Source: Eubacterium sp. UBA3279
GTDB lineage: Bacteria; Bacillota; Clostridia; Lachnospirales; Lachnospiraceae
DNA: 5,384 nucleotides
Direction: 5' to 3'
NCBI GenBank assembly: GCA_002361775.1
Contig: DETV01000037.1
Location: 1,446-6,829 of the forward strand
Both the position numbers and the translations under genes were made by a program. A model generated the notes under the pieces. That model saw only the letters and a program-made list of their open reading frames with translations, did not search any database and was not told the origin of the DNA. This document shows, piece after piece, positions 1 to 5,384 of the stretch; within the stretch, counting starts at the first letter, position 1, and every line of letters begins with the position of its first letter.

Positions 1-477
1 AAGGTGGATAATCTGTTCTGTGAAGTGAATGAAAATATGAAAGCTTATGGGGTAGCCACGCATCGTCATACGCCAGAGATAGAAGAACAACTGGGTTACG
101 CCTGTGGACAGGAAATTCGTCTGAATTTTACCCCCCATCTGGTTCCGATGAACAGAGGAATTCTGGCAACAGCCTATGCTTCTTTGAAAAAGGAAGCTAC
201 ATATGAAGAAATCAAAGCAGTATATGACAAATATTATCAGAAAGAAAAATTTGTCCGCGTATTGGAAAAAGATGTATACCCCCAGACAAAATGGGTGGAA
301 GGAAGCAATTATGTGGATGTGAATTTTAAGATTGATCCAAGAACCAATCGGATCATTATGATGGGAGCAATTGATAATCTGGTAAAAGGAGCAGCGGGAC
401 AGGCAGTACAGAATATGAATCTTCTGTTCGGTTTGAAAGAAAGCGAAGGTTTGGAACTGGTTCCCATGTTCCCGTAA
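1..477 (+). CDS. argC: N-acetyl-gamma-glutamyl-phosphate reductase, C-terminal part (5' end outside window)
   Basis: ArgC reduces N-acetylglutamyl-5-phosphate with NADPH to N-acetylglutamate-5-semialdehyde, the third step of cytoplasmic arginine/ornithine synthesis. The frame is open from the first base, and about 158 codons are present of a protein usually near 345 residues. The Rossmann NADP-binding domain and the catalytic cysteine must therefore lie upstream. Visible family marks are KAYGVATHRHTPEIEEQLG, containing the conserved HRHxPEI histidine/glutamate region, then FTPHLVPMNRGILATAYA, and near the end GAIDNLVKGAAGQAVQNMN followed by LLFG, the typical ArgC C-terminus. The GTG at position 4 lies inside the conserved domain and is not a start. 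The gene ends in TAA, 19 bp before argJ, fitting the common argCJBD order. Nothing looks broken in the visible part. Identification is by motif recognition and is very secure. Confidence 0.96.
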   Translation, partial: KVDNLFCEVNENMKAYGVATHRHTPEIEEQLGYACGQEIRLNFTPHLVPMNRGILATAYASLKKEATYEEIKAVYDKYYQKEKFVRVLEKDVYPQTKWVEGSNYVDVNFKIDPRTNRIIMMGAIDNLVKGAAGQAVQNMNLLFGLKESEGLELVPMFP

Positions 478-482
478 CAGTC

Positions 483-490
483 AGGAGGAG
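483..490 (+). promoter_or_regulatory. Ribosome binding site of argJ
   Basis: AGGAGGAG lies 6 bases before the GTG at 497. This near-perfect anti-16S match decides that the non-ATG codon at 497 is the argJ start, because the first ATG in that frame lies well inside the conserved N-terminus. Confidence 0.85.
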
Positions 491-496
491 ATTAAC

Positions 497-1720
497 GTGA
501 AAAAAACAGAAGGCGGCGTGACCGCAGCAAAAGGATTTCTGGCAGCAGGTCTGGCAGCGGGAATTAAAAAAGGAAATACAAAAGATATGGCTATGGTGTA
601 CAGCGAGATTCCCTGTGTGGCAGCAGGAACATTTACTACTAATGTGGTAAAAGCGGCTCCTGTAAAATGGGATCAGCATATTGTATATGATCAGTCGGTG
701 GCTCAGGCAATTGTTTGTAACAGCGGTGTGGCAAATGCATGTACCGGTGAGGAAGGGTATTCTTATTGTCGGCAGACAGCAGAGGAAGCAGCAGGAGTAC
801 TGGGAATTCCCACAGAGTCAGTTCTGGTGGCGTCCACAGGAGTTATAGGAAAGCAGCTTCCCATGGAGATATTGAAAAAAGGAGTAAAAAATCTTGTTCC
901 CTTACTTTCTCCTACCCGGGAAGCGGGAACTTTGGCGGCACAGTCGATTATGACCACAGACACTGTATCCAAAGAGGTGGCAGTGGAACTGGAATTAGGA
1001 GGAAAAAAGGTTACTATAGGAGGAATGTGTAAAGGTTCCGGTATGATCCACCCAAATATGTGTACCATGCTGGGATTTGTAACAACAGATGCAGCTATTT
1101 CCAAAGAGTTGCTTCAGAAAGCCCTGAGTCAGGTGGTGGCAGATACGTATAACATGGTTTCTGTTGACGGAGATACTTCTACAAATGATACGGTATTGCT
1201 TCTGGCAAACGGCATGGCAGAAAATCCTGTAATTACAGAAGAAAATGAGGATTATAAGGAATTTGTGAAAGCCCTTCTTTATGTAAATACCTGTCTGGCA
1301 AAGAAAATTGCGGCAGATGGAGAAGGAGCAAGCGCATTGTTTGAGGTGAAAGTAGTGGGAGCAGCCACCAAAGAACAGGCAGTTACCCTCAGCAAATCAG
1401 TAATCACATCCAATCTGACCAAAGCTGCTATTTTTGGACATGATGCTAACTGGGGACGGATTTTATGTGCTATGGGATACTCCGGCGCAAAGTTTGATCC
1501 GGAAAAGGTGGATTTATATTTTGAAAGCGCAGCAGGGAAATTACAAATTATAGAAAACGGGGTAGCCCTGGATTACAGTGAAGAAGAGGCAACGAAAATA
1601 CTGTCAGAAAAAGAAGTGACAGCCATTGCTGATATTAAAATGGGAGAGGCATCGGCGACGGCCTGGGGCTGTGACCTTACCTATGAATATGTAAAAATCA
1701 ATGCGGATTATCGTTCATAA
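497..1720 (+). CDS. argJ: Bifunctional glutamate N-acetyltransferase / ornithine acetyltransferase
   Basis: ArgJ transfers the acetyl group from N-acetylornithine to glutamate, releasing ornithine and regenerating N-acetylglutamate. Bifunctional members can also use acetyl-CoA. The 407-residue protein is full length for the family and starts at GTG. It is made as a proenzyme that cleaves itself before a conserved threonine. Here the site is KGSGMIHPNMCTML, with Thr190 (codon 1064-1066) as the predicted nucleophile and new N-terminus of the beta chain. The residue before it is Cys189, where alanine is usual. STGVIG (113-118) provides the oxyanion-hole threonine and glycine. SVDGDTSTNDT (222-232), GHDANWGRI (314-322) and the C-terminal YEYVKINADYRS are family hallmarks. 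The gene lies between argC and argB in the same transcript. Its presence indicates the cyclic acetyl-recycling pathway. Whether it is mono- or bifunctional cannot be decided from sequence alone; the name follows the usual annotation. Confidence 0.96.
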   Translation: MKKTEGGVTAAKGFLAAGLAAGIKKGNTKDMAMVYSEIPCVAAGTFTTNVVKAAPVKWDQHIVYDQSVAQAIVCNSGVANACTGEEGYSYCRQTAEEAAGVLGIPTESVLVASTGVIGKQLPMEILKKGVKNLVPLLSPTREAGTLAAQSIMTTDTVSKEVAVELELGGKKVTIGGMCKGSGMIHPNMCTMLGFVTTDAAISKELLQKALSQVVADTYNMVSVDGDTSTNDTVLLLANGMAENPVITEENEDYKEFVKALLYVNTCLAKKIAADGEGASALFEVKVVGAATKEQAVTLSKSVITSNLTKAAIFGHDANWGRILCAMGYSGAKFDPEKVDLYFESAAGKLQIIENGVALDYSEEEATKILSEKEVTAIADIKMGEASATAWGCDLTYEYVKINADYRS

Positions 1721-1732
1721 ATGGTATAAATG

Positions 1733-1738
1733 AGGAGG
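1733..1738 (+). promoter_or_regulatory. Ribosome binding site of argB
   Basis: AGGAGG sits 8 bases before the ATG at 1747, in the 26-bp argJ-argB gap. It supports 1747 as the argB start. Confidence 0.8.
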
Positions 1739-1746
1739 ATGAAAAA

Positions 1747-2640
1747 ATGGTAAATGAAGAATATCTTCAGAAGGCGCAGGTGCTGATTGAGGCTTTGCCT
1801 TATATTCAGCGGTTCAACCGGAAAATCATTGTGGTAAAATATGGCGGAAGCGCTATGGTAGACGAAGAACTGAAACAGAAAGTCATTCAGGATGTGGTAC
1901 TTTTGAAACTGGTAGGCTTTAAACCGATTATTGTTCACGGCGGTGGAAAAGAAATCAGTCGGTGGGTAAATAAAGTGGGAATGGAACCCCGGTTTATCAA
2001 TGGCCTTCGGGTGACAGACAAAGATACCATGGAAGTGGCAGAGATGGTATTGGGAAAAGTAAATAAGGAACTGGTGACTCTGGTGGAATCTCTGGGGGTA
2101 AAGGCTGTGGGAATCAGCGGAAAAGACGGTGGGCTTCTTACAGTAGAAAAGAAATATTCCAATGGAGAAGATATTGGCTTTGTGGGAAATATTACTGAGG
2201 TCAATCCAAAGATTATTTATGACCTTCTGGAAAAAGATTTTCTTCCGGTTATCTGTCCGGTGGGAATGGATAAAGAATTTCAGACCTATAACATTAATGC
2301 GGATGATGCTGCCTGTGCCATTGCCAAGGCAGTTCATGCAGAAAAACTGGCATTTTTGACAGATATTGAAGGGGTATATCTGAATCCTGAAGATCCTTCT
2401 ACCCTTCTTTCCAAGTTATTTGTAAAGGATGCGAAGGAATTGATCGATAATGGAAATGTGGGCGGAGGAATGATCCCCAAACTTCAGAATTGTATTGACG
2501 CTATCGAAGAAGGGGTTTCCCGGGTACATATTCTGGATGGAAGGCTTCCTCATTGTCTGTTGCTGGAGATATTCACGAATAAGGGAATCGGAACGGCAAT
2601 TTTGCGAAAGGATGGTATGAAAGATTATGATGTGCAATAA
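1747..2640 (+). CDS. argB: Acetylglutamate kinase, predicted arginine-sensitive type
   Basis: ArgB phosphorylates the gamma-carboxylate of N-acetylglutamate with ATP, in the cytoplasm. The 297-residue protein has the amino acid kinase fold signatures: VVKYGGSAM (29-37) with the phosphate-binding lysine, the glycine-rich loop IVHGGGKEIS (62-71), GLRVTDKDTMEVAEMVL (86-102) binding acetylglutamate, YNINADDAACAIA (181-193), LTDIEGVY (204-211) and GGGMIPKL (239-246). About 24 residues precede the first beta strand and contain EYLQKAQVLIEALPYIQRF. This matches the extra N-terminal helix of hexameric, arginine-inhibited kinases, which the shorter E. coli enzyme lacks. The C-terminal stretch with HILDGRLPHCLLLEIF also resembles the arginine-site region of that class. 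Feedback inhibition by arginine is therefore inferred, and it fits the presence of ArgJ, which makes this kinase the usual control step. The 3' end overlaps argD by 14 bp. Confidence 0.96.
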   Translation: MVNEEYLQKAQVLIEALPYIQRFNRKIIVVKYGGSAMVDEELKQKVIQDVVLLKLVGFKPIIVHGGGKEISRWVNKVGMEPRFINGLRVTDKDTMEVAEMVLGKVNKELVTLVESLGVKAVGISGKDGGLLTVEKKYSNGEDIGFVGNITEVNPKIIYDLLEKDFLPVICPVGMDKEFQTYNINADDAACAIAKAVHAEKLAFLTDIEGVYLNPEDPSTLLSKLFVKDAKELIDNGNVGGGMIPKLQNCIDAIEEGVSRVHILDGRLPHCLLLEIFTNKGIGTAILRKDGMKDYDVQ

Positions 2641-3817
2641 GGAATATATTGACCGGGCAGAGCAGGTAATTCTCCATACCTACAATCGGTTTCAGATTGT
2701 TCTGGAAAAGGGACAGGGAGTGCGCCTGTATGATGTGGAAGGGAAAGAATACCTGGATTTTGCAGCAGGAATTGCGGTATTTGCGCTGGGGTATAACCAT
2801 CCGGAGTACAGTAAGACGTTGAAAGAACAGATTGATAAAATAATCCATACGTCCAATCTGTATTATAATGTGCCTATGACGGAAGCAGCAGAAAAGCTGG
2901 TAAAAGCTACAGGTTTATCCAAAGTATTTTTTACAAACAGCGGAACAGAGGCAATAGAGGGAGCGATCAAGGTTGCCCGGAAATATGCGTATCTGAAAGA
3001 CGGAAGTACCGATCATGAGATCATCGCCATGAACCACTCCTTCCATGGAAGAAGTCTGGGGGCGTTGTCTGTGACAGGCAATCCCCATTATCAGGAACCG
3101 TTTAAACCTCTGATCGGAGGAATCCGTTTTGCGCAGTTTAATGATCTGGAAAGTGTGAAAGCGCAGATTACAGAAAAGACCTGCGCTGTCATCATGGAGA
3201 CCGTACAGGGAGAGGGGGGAATCTATCCCGCAACCGAAGAATTTTTACAGGGGGTGCGGAAGCTTTGCGATGAGAAGGATATCCTGCTGGTTCTGGATGA
3301 AATACAGTGCGGAATGGGAAGGACGGGAAGTATGTTTGCCTGTCAGTCCTATGGGGTGCAGCCGGACGTGATGACCTGCGCCAAGGCGTTAGGCTGTGGC
3401 GTGCCGGTGGGAGCTTTTGTGCTCAACGAAAAGACTGCTAACGCTTCTCTGGTTCCGGGAGATCATGGAACTACTTACGGAGGTAATCCCCTTGCCTGCG
3501 CGGCAGTCAGTAAAGTGTTTGATATTTTTGAACAGGAACATATTCTGGAACACGTACAGAAGATAACCCCCTATCTGGAGGAAAAACTGGATGAATTGGT
3601 GGATAAGTATGAATTTATCACTGCCCGGAGGGGAAAAGGTCTGATGCAGGGCCTGGTTCTGGAAGGAAAACCAGTAGGGGATGTGGTGAATAAAGCATTG
3701 GAAAATGGACTTCTGGTAATTTCTGCCGGAGGAAATGTACTGCGATTGGTGCCTCCGCTGGTGATCACAGAAAAAGATGTTGATGAGATGATAGAAAAAC
3801 TGGAAAAGAGTCTGTAA
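2627..3817 (+). CDS. argD: Acetylornithine aminotransferase
   Basis: ArgD is a class III pyridoxal-phosphate aminotransferase. It transfers the amino group of glutamate to N-acetylglutamate semialdehyde, giving N-acetylornithine. At 396 residues it is full length. Visible landmarks are FAAGIAVFALGYNHP (45-59), the phosphate-cup motif NSGTEAIEGAIKVAR (104-118), FHGRSLGALSVTG (139-151), the QGEGG region (194-198), LVLDEIQCGMGRTG (221-234) with Asp224 expected to contact the pyridine nitrogen, Lys253 in CAKALGCGVPVGAF as the Schiff-base lysine, and HGTTYGGNPLA (280-290). Arg373 in LRLVPPL is expected to bind the substrate carboxylate. The frame opens with two ATG codons (2627 and 2630) inside the end of argB. 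A stop at 2618-2620 in the same frame rules out earlier starts. No strong Shine-Dalgarno sequence sits at normal spacing, so coupling to argB translation is likely. Related enzymes of the succinylornithine/GABA type are possible alternatives, but the operon context decides for ArgD. Confidence 0.95.
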   Translation: MMCNKEYIDRAEQVILHTYNRFQIVLEKGQGVRLYDVEGKEYLDFAAGIAVFALGYNHPEYSKTLKEQIDKIIHTSNLYYNVPMTEAAEKLVKATGLSKVFFTNSGTEAIEGAIKVARKYAYLKDGSTDHEIIAMNHSFHGRSLGALSVTGNPHYQEPFKPLIGGIRFAQFNDLESVKAQITEKTCAVIMETVQGEGGIYPATEEFLQGVRKLCDEKDILLVLDEIQCGMGRTGSMFACQSYGVQPDVMTCAKALGCGVPVGAFVLNEKTANASLVPGDHGTTYGGNPLACAAVSKVFDIFEQEHILEHVQKITPYLEEKLDELVDKYEFITARRGKGLMQGLVLEGKPVGDVVNKALENGLLVISAGGNVLRLVPPLVITEKDVDEMIEKLEKSL

Positions 3818-3849
3818 AATGTAGGTTGATATACGATTAAAAGAGATTA

Positions 3850-3895
3850 AAAAAAGTTTCACTATTTATGACAGGAAAAATAGTGAAACTTTTTT
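3850..3895. terminator. Bidirectional rho-independent terminator between argD and the transporter
   Basis: A perfect 18-bp inverted repeat (arms 3850-3867 and 3878-3895, 10-base loop) lies 32 bases after the argD stop and 7 bases after the stop of the convergent transporter gene. The 12-bp core is GTTTCACTATTT paired with AAATAGTGAAAC, flanked by an A tract and a T tract, so both strands end in a U run (six on +, seven on -). The stem has only three G:C pairs, so its strength comes from length. It can serve both transcripts. Confidence 0.9.
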
Positions 3896-3902
3896 ATTGG
3901 TT

Positions 3903-4838
3903 TTATTTGGAATCTTTTTTCTTCATCCTGTATTTCATTTCAAAATCCTTCAGGGATTCCACTGCCTTCGGTGTTAATGGAATCAAAGCAATCATATTAA
4001 AGACCGTCATCAGTCCCACACCGATATCTCCCAGATCCCAGACAAAGGTATAGGTAGCAAGTCCGCCGATAAACAGCATGATCAAAGCGAGAATCTTATA
4101 GAGAGTCTGAGAGGTCCAGTTGTCACCGAAAAGGTAAGCCACATTAGGTCTGGCATAGAAAAGAATTCCGATGAAAGTGGAAAAGCTGAACAGCCAGAGA
4201 ATTACGGCAATAAAGAACACGCCAAATTCTCCCAGATGGTAGCGCATAGATTCCTGTAAAAGATCCATGCCAGCCAGTCCGCTGGTAAGTTTTGCCGGTG
4301 TGAGCAGCATGATCATGGCGGTACAGCTGCAGATTACCAGTGTATCAATAAATACGCCCAATGCCTGAAGCAGTCCTTCTTTTGCAGGGTGATCAATGTC
4401 TGCTGCTGCGGCGGCGCAGGGAGCAGAACCGGAACCGGCTTCATTGGAAAACAGTCCTCGTTTTGCACCGTTCATAATCACAGCACCGATACCGCCGGCA
4501 GCAACCTGGCGAAGACCAAAAGCTTCCTGGAAAATCTGTTTAAAAACAGAAGGAAGTAAGGTGATATTGCTCAATGTGATAAAAAGTGTGATGCCAAAAA
4601 AGCAAACTGCCATTACAGGAACTACCACATCCAGAACTTTTACAGTGGCATTTTTACGAAGCACGATCACAGCGGTTATGGCTACCAGAATTACAGTTGT
4701 GTAAATAGGCGGTATATGGAATGCATTTTCAAAGGAAGAGGAAACTGAATTTCCCACTACCTGACTGATTCCGCACCAGCATAACAGGCCGGACAGGGCA
4801 AAAAGTACAGCAATCACAGAACGCTTCTTTCCCGTATG
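3903..4838 (-). CDS. AGCS symporter, C-terminal frame (about 311 residues, no start of its own)
   Basis: This frame supplies the rest of the carrier. It is open upstream to an ATG at 4982, but the residues encoded by 4839-4982 are out of frame and unlike the family; AGCS-like sequence begins at HTGKKRSVIAVLFALSG. Numbering a 480-residue composite, the signature KRGLFSNEAGSGSAP lies near 295-309, followed by CAAAAADIDHPAKEGLLQALG and the helix GVFIDTLVICSCTAMIMLL. GSGSAP replaces the commoner GMGSAP and may be a subgroup variant. Further helices include FIAVILWLFSFSTFIGILFY, followed by ARPNVAYLFG, and the end has WDLGDIGVGLMTVFNMIALI before a lysine-rich tail, MKKKDSK. No RBS-preceded start was noticed at the beginning of this segment, so expression as a separate protein is doubtful. 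It most likely depends on restoration of the frame at the A tract. Confidence 0.75.
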   Translation of the reverse strand, partial: HTGKKRSVIAVLFALSGLLCWCGISQVVGNSVSSSFENAFHIPPIYTTVILVAITAVIVLRKNATVKVLDVVVPVMAVCFFGITLFITLSNITLLPSVFKQIFQEAFGLRQVAAGGIGAVIMNGAKRGLFSNEAGSGSAPCAAAAADIDHPAKEGLLQALGVFIDTLVICSCTAMIMLLTPAKLTSGLAGMDLLQESMRYHLGEFGVFFIAVILWLFSFSTFIGILFYARPNVAYLFGDNWTSQTLYKILALIMLFIGGLATYTFVWDLGDIGVGLMTVFNMIALIPLTPKAVESLKDFEMKYRMKKKDSK

Positions 4839-5344
4839 TTTTTTTTTTTCATAAAAAGATGATGAATATAATAAGCAGGGCCTCCCCGGTATCCACCGTA
4901 GAGAGGATCCTTTTCCTTGTAAATCTGAGCTAATGTGGCTTCCACAAAAGCAGTGGAAGAACCCAGAAGTGCGATGATCCACATCCAGAAAACAGCTCCT
5001 GCGCCTCCGGCAGAAATAGCGGCAACCACACCCACCAGGTTACCCATGCCTACCCGGGTAGCAGTGGAAACAATCAGAGCCTGTACACCGGAAATATGAT
5101 GTTTATGAGTGACTTTTTTCTTTTCTGTGACAGTCCGGATCATTTCCGGAAAAAGACGGAAAGGAAGAAAACGTGTCCGGATGGTACAGTAAATTCCGGC
5201 AGGAATCAAAATAATTACCAGAAGAGACAATCCCAGAGAGCTTCCACCGGGAAGCGGGATGGTAATCAGATCTCCCCAAAGTAAATTGTATATAAAATGA
5301 ATCAGTTTCAGAAAAAAATCACCAATACTTTCAAAAAATGACAT
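4814..5344 (-). CDS. AGCS symporter, N-terminal frame (176 codons as read)
   Basis: This frame carries the first third of the symporter. After a hydrophobic or amphipathic N-terminus (about 8-24) comes a clear membrane segment (about 38-54), then a basic stretch, TEKKKVTHKHH (73-83). Next are the family's most conserved blocks: STATRVGMGNLVGVVAAISAG (93-112; relatives often have A-A-R-V-G-x-G-N-I-x-G-V), GGAGAVFWMWIIALLG (113-128; GGPGA is commoner) and TAFVEATLAQIYK (131-143). The GGYRGGPAYYI loop (150-160) ends at Met165, followed by Lys166-168 encoded by the A11 tract. The last eight residues, NIRERSVL, do not resemble the family and end at a TGA, so they are read out of frame. The start at 5344 is supported by a G-rich RBS 7 bases upstream. 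On its own this piece would lack most of the transport core. Confidence 0.8.
   Translation of the reverse strand: MSFFESIGDFFLKLIHFIYNLLWGDLITIPLPGGSSLGLSLLVIILIPAGIYCTIRTRFLPFRLFPEMIRTVTEKKKVTHKHHISGVQALIVSTATRVGMGNLVGVVAAISAGGAGAVFWMWIIALLGSSTAFVEATLAQIYKEKDPLYGGYRGGPAYYIHHLFMKKKNIRERSVL
4839..4849 (-). repeat. A11 homopolymer (T11 on +) at the frame break
   Basis: Eleven identical bases follow ATG at codon 165 of the symporter gene, in a Lys-coding stretch between predicted membrane segments. Length 11 leads to a stop 8 codons later, while lengths 12 or 9 restore the symporter frame. It is the longest single-base run I see in the window. Confidence 0.95.
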
Positions 5345-5351
5345 AAAATAG

Positions 5352-5360
5352 TCCCCCTTA
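5352..5360 (-). promoter_or_regulatory. Ribosome binding site of the AGCS symporter gene
   Basis: Read on the minus strand, TAAGGGGGA lies 7 bases upstream of the ATG at 5344. It is a good purine-rich Shine-Dalgarno sequence and supports that start. Confidence 0.75.
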
Positions 5361-5376
5361 CATTTTCATAACATTT

Positions 5377-5382
5377 ATTATA
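5377..5382 (-). promoter_or_regulatory. Putative -10 box of the symporter promoter
   Basis: The minus strand reads TATAAT, a perfect sigma-A -10 hexamer, 32 bases before the start codon. This would give a short leader of roughly 25 nt. The -35 region falls outside the window, so the promoter is only half visible. Confidence 0.5.
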
Positions 5383-5384
5383 CA

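Larger units (their letters stand above)
3903..5344 (-). pseudogene. AGCS-family sodium:alanine/glycine symporter, interrupted by a frameshift at a homopolymer
   Basis: Two overlapping reading frames on the minus strand together make one complete AGCS (alanine or glycine:cation symporter) protein. These inner-membrane carriers import alanine or glycine with Na+ (or H+). The first frame runs from ATG 5344 to a stop at 4814-4816, and the second supplies everything from 4838 to the stop at 3903. They join at A11 on the coding strand (4839-4849). Adding one A (or removing two) gives a continuous protein of about 480 (or 479) residues, within the usual family length. Conserved motifs are intact on both sides, and there is no other lesion. 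That argues for a very recent mutation, a switchable or slippage-rescued gene, or a sequencing error, rather than an old pseudogene. The gene is convergent to the arg operon and has its own RBS and -10 box. The precise substrate is not resolved from sequence. Confidence 0.85.

Noticed and set aside
1..477. A complete short gene starting at GTG position 4
   Set aside because: The sequence is the C-terminal half of ArgC and the frame is already open at base 1, so the gene simply starts before the window.
1708..2337. 209-codon open frame on the minus strand
   Set aside because: It lies antisense within the highly conserved argB gene, its product resembles no family I recognise, and its composition (many His, Phe, Ser) is typical of reading a real gene backwards.
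3389..3862. 157-codon minus-strand open frame over the end of argD
   Set aside because: It is antisense to conserved argD and its start lies inside the terminator hairpin. It has no family resemblance.
3868..4053. 61-codon plus-strand open frame after argD
   Set aside because: It begins in the loop of the terminator hairpin, has no convincing RBS, and runs antisense to the symporter C-terminus.
4396..4704. 102-codon plus-strand open frame inside the symporter region
   Set aside because: It is an Ala/Thr-rich shadow of the conserved KRGLFSNEAG region on the other strand, with no independent support.
4839..4849. Programmed -1 ribosomal frameshift site of the dnaX/IS type as a firm call
   Set aside because: The A run could support it, but I see no Shine-Dalgarno-like stimulator at the usual distance and no clear downstream hairpin. 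Strain-level length change, transcriptional slippage or sequencing error explain it at least as well.

Overview
The window looks like chromosome from a Gram-positive, low- to moderate-GC Firmicute, most likely a gut-type Clostridia/Lachnospiraceae relative such as Blautia or a neighbour. This is an inference from protein flavour, strong AGGAGG-type ribosome binding sites and gene order; no database search was possible.

Positions 1-3817 (+ strand) carry four tightly packed arginine biosynthesis genes in the order argC (3' part only), argJ, argB, argD. Together they convert glutamate to ornithine through acetylated intermediates. ArgJ moves the acetyl group from acetylornithine back to glutamate (the cyclic pathway), ArgB phosphorylates N-acetylglutamate, ArgC reduces the acyl phosphate to the semialdehyde, and ArgD transaminates it to N-acetylornithine. 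Gaps are 19 bp (argC-argJ) and 26 bp (argJ-argB), and argB/argD overlap by 14 bp, so one polycistronic mRNA is likely. Its promoter and any arginine operator lie upstream of the window. No argF or carAB follows within the window.

Positions 3818-3902 are a short convergent intergenic region holding a perfect 18-bp inverted repeat with T tracts on both strands, a bidirectional terminator.

Positions 3903-5344 (- strand) encode an AGCS-family sodium:alanine/glycine symporter. It is split into two reading frames at an 11-base homopolymer (A11 on the coding strand, 4839-4849). Both halves are otherwise well conserved and fit together as one protein of about 480 residues, so this is a recent frameshift, a phase-variable or slippage-corrected gene, or a homopolymer sequencing error. 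A good RBS and a -10 box lie upstream, at the window edge.

There is no gene-free stretch over 300 bases. I saw no tRNA, rRNA, CRISPR array, insertion sequence or phage gene, and no evidence of an undescribed system. The homopolymer break in the transporter is the one feature that deserves follow-up.
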